From JAKAVK01 sp964419095 (lineage in GTDB: Archaea > Micrarchaeota > Micrarchaeia > Micrarchaeales > CABMGC01), in contig CAYQOG010000005.1 in NCBI GenBank assembly GCA_964419095.1, positions 1 to 37,500 of the forward strand: a DNA stretch of 37,500 nt, read 5' to 3'. Below, one piece after another: positions 7,705 through 15,554 of this stretch (positions are counted from its first letter, which is position 1; every line of letters begins with the position of its first letter). The position numbers were made by a program, and so were the translations under genes. The notes under the pieces are model-generated. The model worked only from the letters and a program-made list of their open reading frames with translations. It had not been told where the DNA came from and ran no database searches.

Positions 7705-9945
7705 TCATTTTTTTGGCTTCTGGAGCTTGAACCTCTCGAACATGTCTGGGGCTATGCGTCGCATGGTATATATTTCGGTCGTAGCCAATTCGTCTTTCCT
7801 GCCCTCAAAATCCTTCCAATCATCGTGCATGGCGCTTATAAGCTTGCCAGTTATCCCGTCTGAAGCGCTGGATGAGAGGAAGACGGCGAGGCTTGCGGGC
7901 AGTTCCAATGGCGTTCCTCCCGTCTTCAGGACCTTCTCGTACTTCTCTGCGCTCTTGTCTTTTATCCGCTTAGTTTGAGTGAAGATTTCCTCTGTCATCT
8001 TGGTGTTTATGCTTCCCGGGGCGATGGCATTCACATCTATGTTATACGGCTTTAGTTCTTCGGCTAGCGTTTCTGTGAATCTTATTATCGCAGATTTTGA
8101 TGATGCATATGCTGAGAAGTTCGGGAGCGGCTTTTCTCCAGAGCCTGCCGTGTTTATGATTTTTCCATGCTTTTTCTTCATCAGTATTGGCAGAACCATG
8201 CGCGTACACATGAATGTGCCTATAATATTCGTGTTTATGTTGTTTATCCACTCTCGGATGTCTATTTTCTCAGTAGCGCCGATAGGACCTATGACTCCTG
8301 CGTTGTTTATTAGTATGTCAACAGCGCCGAATTTGGAAACTGCAAGGTCAACCATGCCTCTCACGTCCTTTTCATTTGAAATGCTGCCCGTGAATGTTGC
8401 AATTCTGCTCCCCGGCAAGCCCGTTTCTTTTGCAACACTCTTAAGCTCCCTTCCTGTTCTTGACATAAGCACCAGTTTTGCACCTTCCTTCGCGAGTGCA
8501 ATGGCTATGGCTCTTCCGAGTCCCCTCCCGCTTCCAGTAATTATTGCAACCTTATCCTTTAATGAGACCTGCGCTCTCCTTTTTACTTCTGTTTTATGGG
8601 CGAACTCCTGCTTCTCTGGGGTTTTTGCGCTCTTGCCTCTGCCTGACCCGAAATATGAGAAGCCGAGTTTTGCCATTGCGCCGGCATCAAGCAGGTTAAT
8701 GGCATCTATGACAATGGGCTTTGACATTTTTCCCCTAAGCTTCGCAAAGTCAAGCTCCCTGAACTCGGGCCATGCGGTAAGCGTAAGCAAGGCATCAGAT
8801 GATTCTGCTACAAGGTCAGCGTTGTTGCACCTGGTGAAGTCGACATTTATATCGCTCTTCTTGTATTTGGCCTTAGGGTCATACGCCTTAACTGACGCCC
8901 CTTTCTGCACCAGCTCCCTTATTATCTTTATCGCCACGGAATGCCGTATGGCGCTTGTGTTTGGCTTATAGGTCAGTCCCAGCACACCTATGCGCAGCCC
9001 TTTGATGCTGCCGAATTGGGATTCCAATTTCTGGATTACCATGTGGTTCTGGTCGTTGTTGACTGCCATTACTGCATCTAGCAGCGTAGTCTTGACTCCC
9101 TTCTCCCTGCCAATCTTTTGAAGCACTATGACGTCACGGGCAACGGTACCGCCTGAAAAGCCGAGTCCAGCACGCACCTGCGCCTTTGCTCCGACTCGCG
9201 GGTCCAAGCGCAAGGCATCGGCCACGCGCAGCTCGTCCACTCCAAGCTCGTCGCAGATGTTGCCCAGCTCATTTCCATAGCTCACCTCGGTTGCCATAAA
9301 CGAGTTGATTGCAAGCTTGATCACTTCTGCAGTCTTCAAGTCGACTTTAACTTTATTCGATTCGACAAACCAGTAAAATTGCTCGGCCTTTGCCGCATCC
9401 TTTTCGTTATCGGCGCCAATCACCAGCAGATCAGGGGATTTGTACCCGGATATGGCCTTGCCTAATTGGAGGTTTTCGGGTACGCACGCTATCCCGAAGT
9501 CTAGTCCAGGGCTCTTCTTGCGGATGAGCTCCCTGATCATCGCGCAACTGCCTACCGGTACTTGGCTGCTTATGATCAGCAGGCAGTTGTTCTGAAGGTA
9601 GGGAATACTTTTCTCGATGGATTGGATTATCGGCTGCAGGTCTGAGGAATTGTCCTCTTTTAGTGGAGTGTCTATGGCGATTATCACGAACTCGGACTTG
9701 GCCAGGCCTGCCTTAAAGTCAGTAGTGAATGAGAGCGTGCCTTTCTTTACGCTCTCGGCTATGAGCTCCGCAAGGCCGGGCTCATATAAAGGGGGAACGT
9801 TCTTCTTCAGGTTTGAAATCGTTTCTTGATTCGCATCTATGCCTGTTACGATATAGCCTAGCGAGGAGAGACACGCTGCATTGATTGCTCCCAGATGCCA
9901 TTGTCCTATTACCGAAACCCTCCCCTTTGTTTTAGCATTGTCCAT
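7705..9945 (-). CDS. Fusion of UDP-glucose/GDP-mannose dehydrogenase-like domain and SDR domain
   Basis: This 746-residue protein joins two oxidoreductases. Residues 1-430 match the nucleotide-sugar dehydrogenase architecture: an N-terminal Rossmann domain, a Pro-Glu-Asn-Leu segment near 156, a helical centre and a C-terminal UDP-binding-like domain with Gly-Leu-Thr-Tyr-Lys-Pro near 323-328. A lysine-rich linker (about 433-460) leads to an SDR domain with Thr470-Gly-x3-Gly-x-Gly, Asn-Asn-Ala-Gly at 547-550, Ser602 and Tyr613-x3-Lys617. In the first domain the catalytic Cys position is Thr267 and the usual catalytic Lys is Glu220, while Asp271 is kept. Normal two-step oxidation to a uronic acid through a thioester is therefore unlikely. 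The SDR domain looks intact. It is the first gene of the leftward block. Confidence 0.9.
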   Translation of the reverse strand: MDNAKTKGRVSVIGQWHLGAINAACLSSLGYIVTGIDANQETISNLKKNVPPLYEPGLAELIAESVKKGTLSFTTDFKAGLAKSEFVIIAIDTPLKEDNSSDLQPIIQSIEKSIPYLQNNCLLIISSQVPVGSCAMIRELIRKKSPGLDFGIACVPENLQLGKAISGYKSPDLLVIGADNEKDAAKAEQFYWFVESNKVKVDLKTAEVIKLAINSFMATEVSYGNELGNICDELGVDELRVADALRLDPRVGAKAQVRAGLGFSGGTVARDVIVLQKIGREKGVKTTLLDAVMAVNNDQNHMVIQKLESQFGSIKGLRIGVLGLTYKPNTSAIRHSVAIKIIRELVQKGASVKAYDPKAKYKKSDINVDFTRCNNADLVAESSDALLTLTAWPEFRELDFAKLRGKMSKPIVIDAINLLDAGAMAKLGFSYFGSGRGKSAKTPEKQEFAHKTEVKRRAQVSLKDKVAIITGSGRGLGRAIAIALAKEGAKLVLMSRTGRELKSVAKETGLPGSRIATFTGSISNEKDVRGMVDLAVSKFGAVDILINNAGVIGPIGATEKIDIREWINNINTNIIGTFMCTRMVLPILMKKKHGKIINTAGSGEKPLPNFSAYASSKSAIIRFTETLAEELKPYNIDVNAIAPGSINTKMTEEIFTQTKRIKDKSAEKYEKVLKTGGTPLELPASLAVFLSSSASDGITGKLISAMHDDWKDFEGRKDELATTEIYTMRRIAPDMFERFKLQKPKK

Positions 9946-10002
9946 GTTATCTACTCAACTGTAGCTTTAGATCCTTGCGCTGTCGCTATTGCTCTCTTCA
10001 GA

Positions 10003-10012
10003 ATTATAAAGG
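10003..10012 (-). promoter_or_regulatory. Candidate TATA box for the leftward sugar operon
   Basis: On the minus strand this reads CCTTTATAAT. It would start transcription near 9980, about 35 nt before the ATG of the dehydrogenase-SDR fusion at 9945. The spacing fits an archaeal TBP/TFB promoter for the leftward block. Confidence 0.4.
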
Positions 10013-10080
10013 CCTAGTGAACTCAAAAAGACGCTCACAGGGGAAATGCGCGCGATCGGTCATATAAGTAATTTCTGGCT

Positions 10081-10139
10081 TTGGTATATAAACCTTTCTA
10101 TTGTCTTGCCAAGAATGAACATCTATATTTATATACCAA
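10081..10139. repeat. Inverted repeat of two TATA-like boxes in a divergent intergenic region
   Basis: TTGGTATATAAA at 10081-10092 and its exact reverse complement at 10128-10139 are separated by 35 nt in the 227-nt gap between the leftward fusion gene and the rightward transaldolase operon. Each arm contains a TATA-like core. The right arm lies about 25-30 bp before a plausible start for the transaldolase mRNA (ATG 10173). The symmetry suggests either outward-facing promoters or a dimeric regulator site controlling both halves of the locus. Confidence 0.5.
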
Positions 10140-10172
10140 GAGAGCAGATAAGGAAGCTGTAGAAGATGTGCG

Positions 10173-10898
10173 ATGGATATGACCGTTAAGCCTAAGCGAT
10201 TTAAAATAAAACTATTCGGAGATGGAGCTGACCTGCAGACGATGCAGGACCTCTACACTAAAGGGATAGTGAGCGGATTCACGACCAATCCAACGCTCAT
10301 GAGAAATGCGCAGGTTACTAATTATGAGGCTTTTGCAAGATCAGCCTTGCAGATGATTCCCGATGCCCCTATTTCGTTTGAAGTATTTTCAGACGACCTG
10401 GGCACAATGGAGAAGGAAGCGCGAAAGATAGCGAGCTGGGGGAATAATGTCTATGTAAAGATACCAGTGACAAATACCAAAGGGGAAAGTGCTGCGTCGT
10501 TGATCAAGAAGCTCTCGAATGACGGACTCAAACTGAATATAACTGCGATTTTGACCCTCGAGCAGGTCGAAACAGTATCGAAGGCACTTTCACGTTCTAC
10601 GCCAAGCATTGTATCGGTGTTTGCAGGCAGAATCGCGGACACAGGCAGGGACCCTGTCGGGACAATGAACGCCGCGAAGAAGATACTCGAACCGAACGCT
10701 AATGCGGAGCTGCTATGGGCAAGCTGCAGGGAGTTGCTGAATATAGTGCAGGCCGACGCATGTGGATGCCATATCATAACGGTAACCAACGACATTCTGA
10801 AAAAACTGGGCAATGTGGACAAGGATCTCAGTGACGTGTCACTGGACACTGTAAAAATGTTCTATAACGATGCAAAATCAGTAGGATACAACATATGA
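10173..10898 (+). CDS. tal: Transaldolase / fructose-6-phosphate aldolase-like protein
   Basis: This 241-residue single-domain TIM barrel belongs to the short transaldolase group. The Schiff-base lysine lies in Val-Tyr-Val-Lys-Ile-Pro-Val-Thr near residue 93. An Asn-Pro-Thr-Leu motif near residue 36 and a Phe-Ala-Gly-Arg-Ile-Ala-Asp-Thr-Gly-Arg-Asp motif near 150 are also typical. Transaldolase moves a dihydroxyacetone unit between sugar phosphates and can make sedoheptulose 7-phosphate. It is first in the operon followed by two heptose-kinase-like genes and a GmhA homologue, so supplying sedoheptulose 7-phosphate is the likely role. Some short homologues act as fructose-6-phosphate aldolases. 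ATG 10173 is used; an ATG two codons on is also possible. Confidence 0.85.
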   Translation: MDMTVKPKRFKIKLFGDGADLQTMQDLYTKGIVSGFTTNPTLMRNAQVTNYEAFARSALQMIPDAPISFEVFSDDLGTMEKEARKIASWGNNVYVKIPVTNTKGESAASLIKKLSNDGLKLNITAILTLEQVETVSKALSRSTPSIVSVFAGRIADTGRDPVGTMNAAKKILEPNANAELLWASCRELLNIVQADACGCHIITVTNDILKKLGNVDKDLSDVSLDTVKMFYNDAKSVGYNI

Positions 10899-10922
10899 AA
10901 GGTTATTTTGATAGATGATTAA

Positions 10923-11924
10923 ATGGATCCCGTAGACTCTTTTGAGACGATAATTTCGAGGACACCCTTTAGGTTGCCAATGGGGGGAGGTGGGAGCGAC
11001 TTGCCTGCATATTATAAGGAATATGGGGGCTTCTTCCTCAGTGCTGCGATAAACAAGTACATGAGCATAGCCATACACCGCCGTTTCGGGAAGGGCTTGC
11101 GCGTTGCATACTCCAAGACAGAGATAGTCAATGACGCCACGGAAGTCGAGCATCCAATGGTAAGGGAGGCGTTGAAGAAGACAGGCGTAAAGCAGGGAAT
11201 TGAGATCATGTCATTCGCAGACATACCTGCTTCTACGGGATTGGGGTCGAGTGGCAGCTTCGCGGTGGGATTGCTGAAGGGGCTGTATGCAGTAAAGCGC
11301 GAATACCGTTCTCCAGCAGAACTTGCTGAAGAGGCGTGCCACATTTCAATCAATATACTAAAGGAATCTTCGGGAAAACAGGACGAGTATGTTGCCAGCT
11401 TGGGAGGCATAAAGGCATATACGATAAGCAAGTCAGGCACGGTGGAATCAAAGGACCTGAACATCTCACCGAGCACGATTGCGGACCTTGAGAGCAATAT
11501 AATGCTCTTCTATACAGGGCTGACAAGGAGCTCCAGTTCCGTAGAGGCCAAGAAGCAGGAGAACATAAAGTCAGGCTCGGCCGTTGAGCAGATGCATAGG
11601 ATAAAGCAGATAGGCATGGAGAGCAAGAAGGCGCTTGAGAAGGGAGACTTGAACAGGTTCGGCGAACTCCTGCATGAGCACTGGCTTGAGAAGAGGAAGC
11701 TCACTGACAACATAACCAATTCGAGCATAGACAGGTACGTTGACGTGGCTAGGGAGAACGGAGCACTGGGCGAGAAGATTCTCGGGGCAGGAGGGGGAGG
11801 ATTCCTGATGGTCTATGCGGAGAACAACCACAAGAGGATAAGGCTCGCAATGGAAAGGCTCGGGCTTCCGGAGTATAGGATACGATTCGACTTTGAAGGA
11901 AGCAAGATCGTGTACAACATATAA
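10923..11924 (+). CDS. hddA: GHMP kinase, HddA-like heptose-7-phosphate kinase (copy 1)
   Basis: This 333-residue GHMP-superfamily kinase should phosphorylate the C1 hydroxyl of D-glycero-D-manno-heptose 7-phosphate. Motif 1 is Arg-Leu-Pro-Met-Gly-Gly-Gly-Gly-Ser-Asp near residues 18-27. Motif 2 (ATP loop) is Gly-Leu-Gly-Ser-Ser-Gly-Ser near 102-108. Motif 3 is Gly-Ala-Gly-Gly-Gly-Gly-Phe near 288-294. A conserved His-Trp ... Lys segment before motif 3 also matches HddA. The position just upstream of a second kinase and gmhA supports heptose specificity. Fucokinase or another sugar kinase is the main alternative. Confidence 0.85.
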   Translation: MDPVDSFETIISRTPFRLPMGGGGSDLPAYYKEYGGFFLSAAINKYMSIAIHRRFGKGLRVAYSKTEIVNDATEVEHPMVREALKKTGVKQGIEIMSFADIPASTGLGSSGSFAVGLLKGLYAVKREYRSPAELAEEACHISINILKESSGKQDEYVASLGGIKAYTISKSGTVESKDLNISPSTIADLESNIMLFYTGLTRSSSSVEAKKQENIKSGSAVEQMHRIKQIGMESKKALEKGDLNRFGELLHEHWLEKRKLTDNITNSSIDRYVDVARENGALGEKILGAGGGGFLMVYAENNHKRIRLAMERLGLPEYRIRFDFEGSKIVYNI

Positions 11925-11944
11925 GCAAGCTTTGTGAGTGTCTC

Positions 11945-12910
11945 ATGCAAAACATAGTAACAAGAACGCCGCTTAGAATAGCATTCACGGGTCGCGGTTC
12001 CGATATGCCTGACTTCTACACAAGGAGCCCTGGTGCAGCGGTAAACGCGACTATTGACAAGTACATGTACATCTTTGTGCACAAATCCTTTGACGAGACC
12101 TACAGGCTACGATATTCCAAGGAGGAGGAAGCAAGGCGCATAGATGACATAGGGCATGGCACCGCGCGTGAGGCGCTGCGCCTCTTGGGCATAAAGCCCG
12201 GCATAGAGATAGTCAGCCTGAGCGACATACCGACAAAGGGGGCAGGGCTTGGATCGAGCAGCGCCTATCTGGTCGGACTGCTTCATGCTCTGCATGCGTG
12301 GAAAGGCCAGATGGTCTCCAAGGAACAGCTTGCCAGGGAGGCGGTACTCATAGAGAAGGACATACTGAAGGAGCCTTCAGGCTTGCAGGATCCATATGCA
12401 GTTGCGCACGGCGGATTCAATCTCTACGAGTATATGTCTGAGGAAAGGGTGAAGGTCAATCCTGTCATAATGAAGACGGAGGACCTTGACGCGCTGCAGG
12501 ACAATCTCATGCTCCTTTACACCGGCATACAGAGGAAATCAAACGCGATACTTGAATCAGGAAGGAAGGTCGGCAGTTTTGAGACTGTTGCAATTGGCAG
12601 GGACATGGCCTACAAGTACTATGATGATTTGATCTCGGGCAACTGGAAGGGGACAGGTCATGTAATCGGAGACAGATCGTGGCTCAAATCAAATAAAAAC
12701 CAGAATTCGGAGAACTCTGAGATAGAGATGATGTGCAAGCGCATAGTGGAACTGGGAGGCGAGGTGAAGAGCATTGGAGGCGGTGGAGGTGCATTCCTCC
12801 TTATCTTCGCAAACAGGCAGAAGCAGGAGGCGATAAAGCAGGAGCTCAGGCTTCCTGAGTTGAAGTTCAACTTCGATTTCAATGGCAGCTCATTGATTCT
12901 ATTCAATTAG
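11945..12910 (+). CDS. GHMP kinase, divergent HddA-like paralogue (copy 2)
   Basis: This 321-residue GHMP kinase resembles the preceding gene along most of its length and probably arose by tandem duplication. It has Arg-Thr-Pro-Leu-Arg at the start, Gly-Arg-Gly-Ser-Asp-Met-Pro for motif 1, Gly-Ala-Gly-Leu-Gly-Ser-Ser-Ser-Ala for motif 2 and Gly-Gly-Gly-Gly-Ala-Phe for motif 3. Unlike copy 1, the region before motif 3 is rewritten: the His-Trp-Leu-Glu-Lys block of HddA is lost and replaced by a charged, asparagine-rich stretch. It begins 20 nt after copy 1 and ends 7 nt before gmhA. It may act on a different anomer or sugar, or form a complex with copy 1. Confidence 0.85.
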   Translation: MQNIVTRTPLRIAFTGRGSDMPDFYTRSPGAAVNATIDKYMYIFVHKSFDETYRLRYSKEEEARRIDDIGHGTAREALRLLGIKPGIEIVSLSDIPTKGAGLGSSSAYLVGLLHALHAWKGQMVSKEQLAREAVLIEKDILKEPSGLQDPYAVAHGGFNLYEYMSEERVKVNPVIMKTEDLDALQDNLMLLYTGIQRKSNAILESGRKVGSFETVAIGRDMAYKYYDDLISGNWKGTGHVIGDRSWLKSNKNQNSENSEIEMMCKRIVELGGEVKSIGGGGGAFLLIFANRQKQEAIKQELRLPELKFNFDFNGSSLILFN

Positions 12911-12917
12911 TGATGAT

Positions 12918-13496
12918 ATGAAAAACGAAACTGACGCACGCGTGGTTGAAGTAAGAAAGTATTTGGATGCGGGAGCAGAGGCCAGGATTAAAGTCGATCC
13001 TAAGCAGGTAGTTGAAGTTGCGGACGAGATGGCGAACAGGCTGCTCGCTGGCGGGCAGTTGATAACAATGGGAAATGGAGGCGCTGCGGCAGACGCGCAG
13101 CATTTTGCTGCTGAGTTGGTAGGGATGTTCGAGGTCAAGGACAGGAGACCTATACCTGCAATTGCGCTCACCACAAACAGTTCATCAGTCACGGCAATAG
13201 CAAACGACTTTGGCTTCGAAAATGTCTTCCTAAGGCAGACACGCGCCTTTGTAAGAAAAGGTGACGTTGTCTTCATACTCTCTGCTTTTGGAAATTCACA
13301 GAATAGCGTGGTTGCTGCAGAGGCTGCAAAGAAGATGGGCGCCTATGTTGTAGGTCTTGCTGGTGGAGACGGAGGCAAACTGAAGGCTTTTGCGGACAAG
13401 ATGATAATAGTAGACGCAAAAAGGACCTCGATAATACAGGAGGTGCATGTTGCAGTATACCATCTTCTCTCCAAATTGATAGAGGATAAATTGTAG
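12918..13496 (+). CDS. gmhA: Sedoheptulose-7-phosphate isomerase (SIS domain)
   Basis: This 192-residue SIS-domain protein has the length and residues of GmhA, which converts sedoheptulose 7-phosphate to D-glycero-D-manno-heptose 7-phosphate. The Gly-Asn-Gly-Gly-Ala-Ala-Ala-Asp-Ala-Gln-His motif (about 53-63) supplies the metal/catalytic His, followed by Ala-Ala-Glu-Leu with the conserved Glu. A Gln-Glu-Val-His motif near 176-179 supplies the second Gln and His. The usual Ser-Thr-Ser-Gly-Asn-Ser phosphate loop is Ser-Ala-Phe-Gly-Asn-Ser here. DiaA-like SIS proteins are the main alternative, but the kept catalytic residues and the flanking HddA-like kinases favour GmhA. Confidence 0.87.
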   Translation: MKNETDARVVEVRKYLDAGAEARIKVDPKQVVEVADEMANRLLAGGQLITMGNGGAAADAQHFAAELVGMFEVKDRRPIPAIALTTNSSSVTAIANDFGFENVFLRQTRAFVRKGDVVFILSAFGNSQNSVVAAEAAKKMGAYVVGLAGGDGGKLKAFADKMIIVDAKRTSIIQEVHVAVYHLLSKLIEDKL

Positions 13497-13570
13497 CACC
13501 GATTGTCAAATAAACAAGTCGCGTGAGAACTTGGCTTGTTGATGGTTATCGAGATAGATAGTATTAAATA

Positions 13571-13580
13571 CTTTATATGG
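13571..13580 (+). promoter_or_regulatory. TATA box for the epimerase-FkbM-flippase unit
   Basis: CTTTATATGG lies in the 130-nt gap after gmhA. Transcription is expected about 25 bp downstream, near 13601. That falls within a few nt of the only in-frame codons (ATT 13603, CTG 13606) that would give the next protein a complete first beta strand, so a leaderless mRNA is possible. Confidence 0.5.
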
Positions 13581-13626
13581 AATTAGCTACTATTACGGTG
13601 GTATTCTGGCAAAAAATAGCGTAGTA

Positions 13627-14532
13627 GTGACAGGTGGCGCAGGTTTCATAGGAAGCAATCTTGTTGAGGCTTTATCAAGGGATTACAAAGTATATGCGAT
13701 TGACAATCTGCATACAGGATCCACAAGTAATCTAAAGTGGGTCAACAAGAATGTAAAGTTCCTTAAGGGAGATGCGAAGAGCATAGGCAAGCTGGTAAAG
13801 GATACGCCTGTAGCGATATTCCACCTTGGATTCTATTCATCCTCGCCAATGTACAGGAAGAATCCCTATCTTGTTTCTGAAATAATATCAGGAATGATTG
13901 CGGTACTGGAATTCGCCAAGAAGACAGAGGCAAAGGTTGTATTCTCATCGACATCTTCCATATACAACACACTGCCTACGCCAAACAAAGAGGACATGAC
14001 ACCAGTTGTTGCCGATTACTATACGGAAGGCAGATACGCATGTGAGAGGATCTCCGAGCTCTATAACAAACTTTTTGGTGTTGATGTAGCTGCTATGCGA
14101 TTCTTCTCGGTCTACGGATGGCACGAAGAGGCCAAGGCAGGCTATGCAAACCTGGTAAGCCAGTTCCTATGGTGCTTCAAGCAGAACAAGAGGCCTGTGA
14201 TATACGGCGATGGAACGCAGACGAGGGATTTCGTCTTCGTCTCTGATGTAGTAGACGCGCTGATCAAGGCCTCAAAGAGGAATGAGGGCTATAATGTCTA
14301 CAACGTTGGAACAGGCAAGAACTACTCGCTAAATTATGTGATAAGCAAGCTTCAGGCTTACACAGGCAAGAAGATAAAGCCAAAGTACGTCAAACTTCCC
14401 GAGGAAAGACGCAAGAATTACATAACGAAGCAGCTTGCTGATGTATCCAAGGCGCAGAGGATGTTGGGTTTCAAGGCCCAAGTATCAGTTGACCAGGGAA
14501 TAAAGATGCTGCTTAAGGGCAGGAAAAGTTGA
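13627..14532 (+). CDS. NAD-dependent nucleotide-sugar epimerase (extended SDR), YxxxR variant
   Basis: This protein of at least 301 residues is an extended SDR related to UDP-glucose 4-epimerase. It has Thr-Gly-Gly-Ala-Gly-Phe-Ile-Gly at the N-terminus, a Phe-Ser-Ser-Thr-Ser-Ser-Ile-Tyr strand, Tyr-Gly-Asp-Gly-Thr-Gln-Thr-Arg-Asp-Phe and Tyr-Asn-Val-Gly-Thr-Gly. The catalytic YxxxK motif reads Tyr132-Thr-Glu-Gly-Arg136, an Arg in place of the Lys. The GTG at 13627 removes the first strand; the frame stays open upstream through Ala-Lys-Asn-Ser-Val-Val-Val, so the true start is probably ATT 13603 or CTG 13606. FkbM and flippase genes follow in the same direction. Confidence 0.82.
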   Translation: MTGGAGFIGSNLVEALSRDYKVYAIDNLHTGSTSNLKWVNKNVKFLKGDAKSIGKLVKDTPVAIFHLGFYSSSPMYRKNPYLVSEIISGMIAVLEFAKKTEAKVVFSSTSSIYNTLPTPNKEDMTPVVADYYTEGRYACERISELYNKLFGVDVAAMRFFSVYGWHEEAKAGYANLVSQFLWCFKQNKRPVIYGDGTQTRDFVFVSDVVDALIKASKRNEGYNVYNVGTGKNYSLNYVISKLQAYTGKKIKPKYVKLPEERRKNYITKQLADVSKAQRMLGFKAQVSVDQGIKMLLKGRKS

Positions 14533-14558
14533 CCCCTTCAGTATTAGGAGAGTAGAGC

Positions 14559-15482
14559 ATGGACTTGGAGAGATTCTTCGTTAAGCACGATATGCTCTAT
14601 GCAGCCATACACAAGAACTCTACCGTATTCGGTATTCTTCATTCCATTTATGGTTGTGATGTCTCTCGTGATCAGATTAATTTCCATGTGAAGCACAAGG
14701 AAGGCAGCCACAATTGGAAGACAGCGAAGATGCGCGGTTTTAGGATGCGACTTGATGCCGGCAGTGAGCAGGACCTAACGTATTTGTATATGTCCAGTAG
14801 AGGGCTTCTGTACGAGCCAAAGACGAGTGACCTTATAATGGGTAACATTGTTGATTCAGTACGAAAGAATAAGGCCTTCATATTTGTTGATGTGGGAGCT
14901 AGCTATGGATGGTTCACGCTACTTGCAGCTTCTCTGATGAAGAAGTTGTCAGCGCAGGGATTGGTTATTTCTTTTGAGCCCTCCCCTTCTAACTTTGACC
15001 GCCTTGCAGACAATGTTAAACTCAATAGGCTTAGAAAGGTGGAGATGCACCGGTTAGCGTTGGGGGGCAAAAGAACCAAAGCCGCGCTCAACATATCTGG
15101 CAAGAGCGATGGCGAAAACTCGCTCCTGAAGATAGATGACGTAAAGAACAGCGTGTCTGTGCAGGTCGATACGCTGGACAACGTTCTTAAGGGGCGCAGA
15201 GCCAGCCTGATAAAGATGGATGTGGAAGGTATTGAGGAAGAGGTACTGATAGGTGCCAGGAAAACGCTGAGTAATAATGATGTTAGGTTGGTTATTGAGT
15301 ACAATCATGCGACACTCTATCGCAATAAGATGGATTATGACTCGATATTCAGGCGTCTGACTTCAATGGGATTTACAATAAAGGAAATAAACGATAGGCA
15401 TAATGCCATGTATGAATCGCAGGTAAAGTCCCATAAGGACCTGCATTCTCTAGTCACTAATCTTTATTGCTATAGAGAATGA
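14559..15482 (+). CDS. FkbM family SAM-dependent methyltransferase (second copy)
   Basis: This 307-residue protein has an N-terminal region of about 105 residues and then the FkbM methyltransferase fold. The SAM loop is Val-Asp-Val-Gly-Ala-Ser-Tyr-Gly, followed by Phe-Glu-Pro-Ser-Pro. The family hallmark Lys-Met-Asp-Val-Glu-Gly-Ile-Glu is present in its usual form, with a late Glu-Tyr-Asn-His near the end. It is a distant paralogue of the gene at 1052-2026. Sitting between an epimerase and a flippase, it probably methylates a glycan sugar before export. An ATG with a modest GGAGAG site upstream is used. Confidence 0.87.
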   Translation: MDLERFFVKHDMLYAAIHKNSTVFGILHSIYGCDVSRDQINFHVKHKEGSHNWKTAKMRGFRMRLDAGSEQDLTYLYMSSRGLLYEPKTSDLIMGNIVDSVRKNKAFIFVDVGASYGWFTLLAASLMKKLSAQGLVISFEPSPSNFDRLADNVKLNRLRKVEMHRLALGGKRTKAALNISGKSDGENSLLKIDDVKNSVSVQVDTLDNVLKGRRASLIKMDVEGIEEEVLIGARKTLSNNDVRLVIEYNHATLYRNKMDYDSIFRRLTSMGFTIKEINDRHNAMYESQVKSHKDLHSLVTNLYCYRE

Positions 15483-15554
15483 GTGCGACTTACCAAAACA
15501 GCTTTAAGAGGAGTAGTCCCATCATAAAAGTAGACTGTATCTTAGGTAATCCAA

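Noticed and set aside
8560..8720. Frameshift or missed stop joining two genes into the 746-codon fusion
   Set aside because: The frame runs without interruption through a Lys-rich linker and both flanking domains are complete, so a true fusion is more likely.
7979..8971. 330-codon open frame on the plus strand
   Set aside because: It lies wholly antisense to the dehydrogenase-SDR fusion, whose motifs are clear, and its translation has no recognisable domain.
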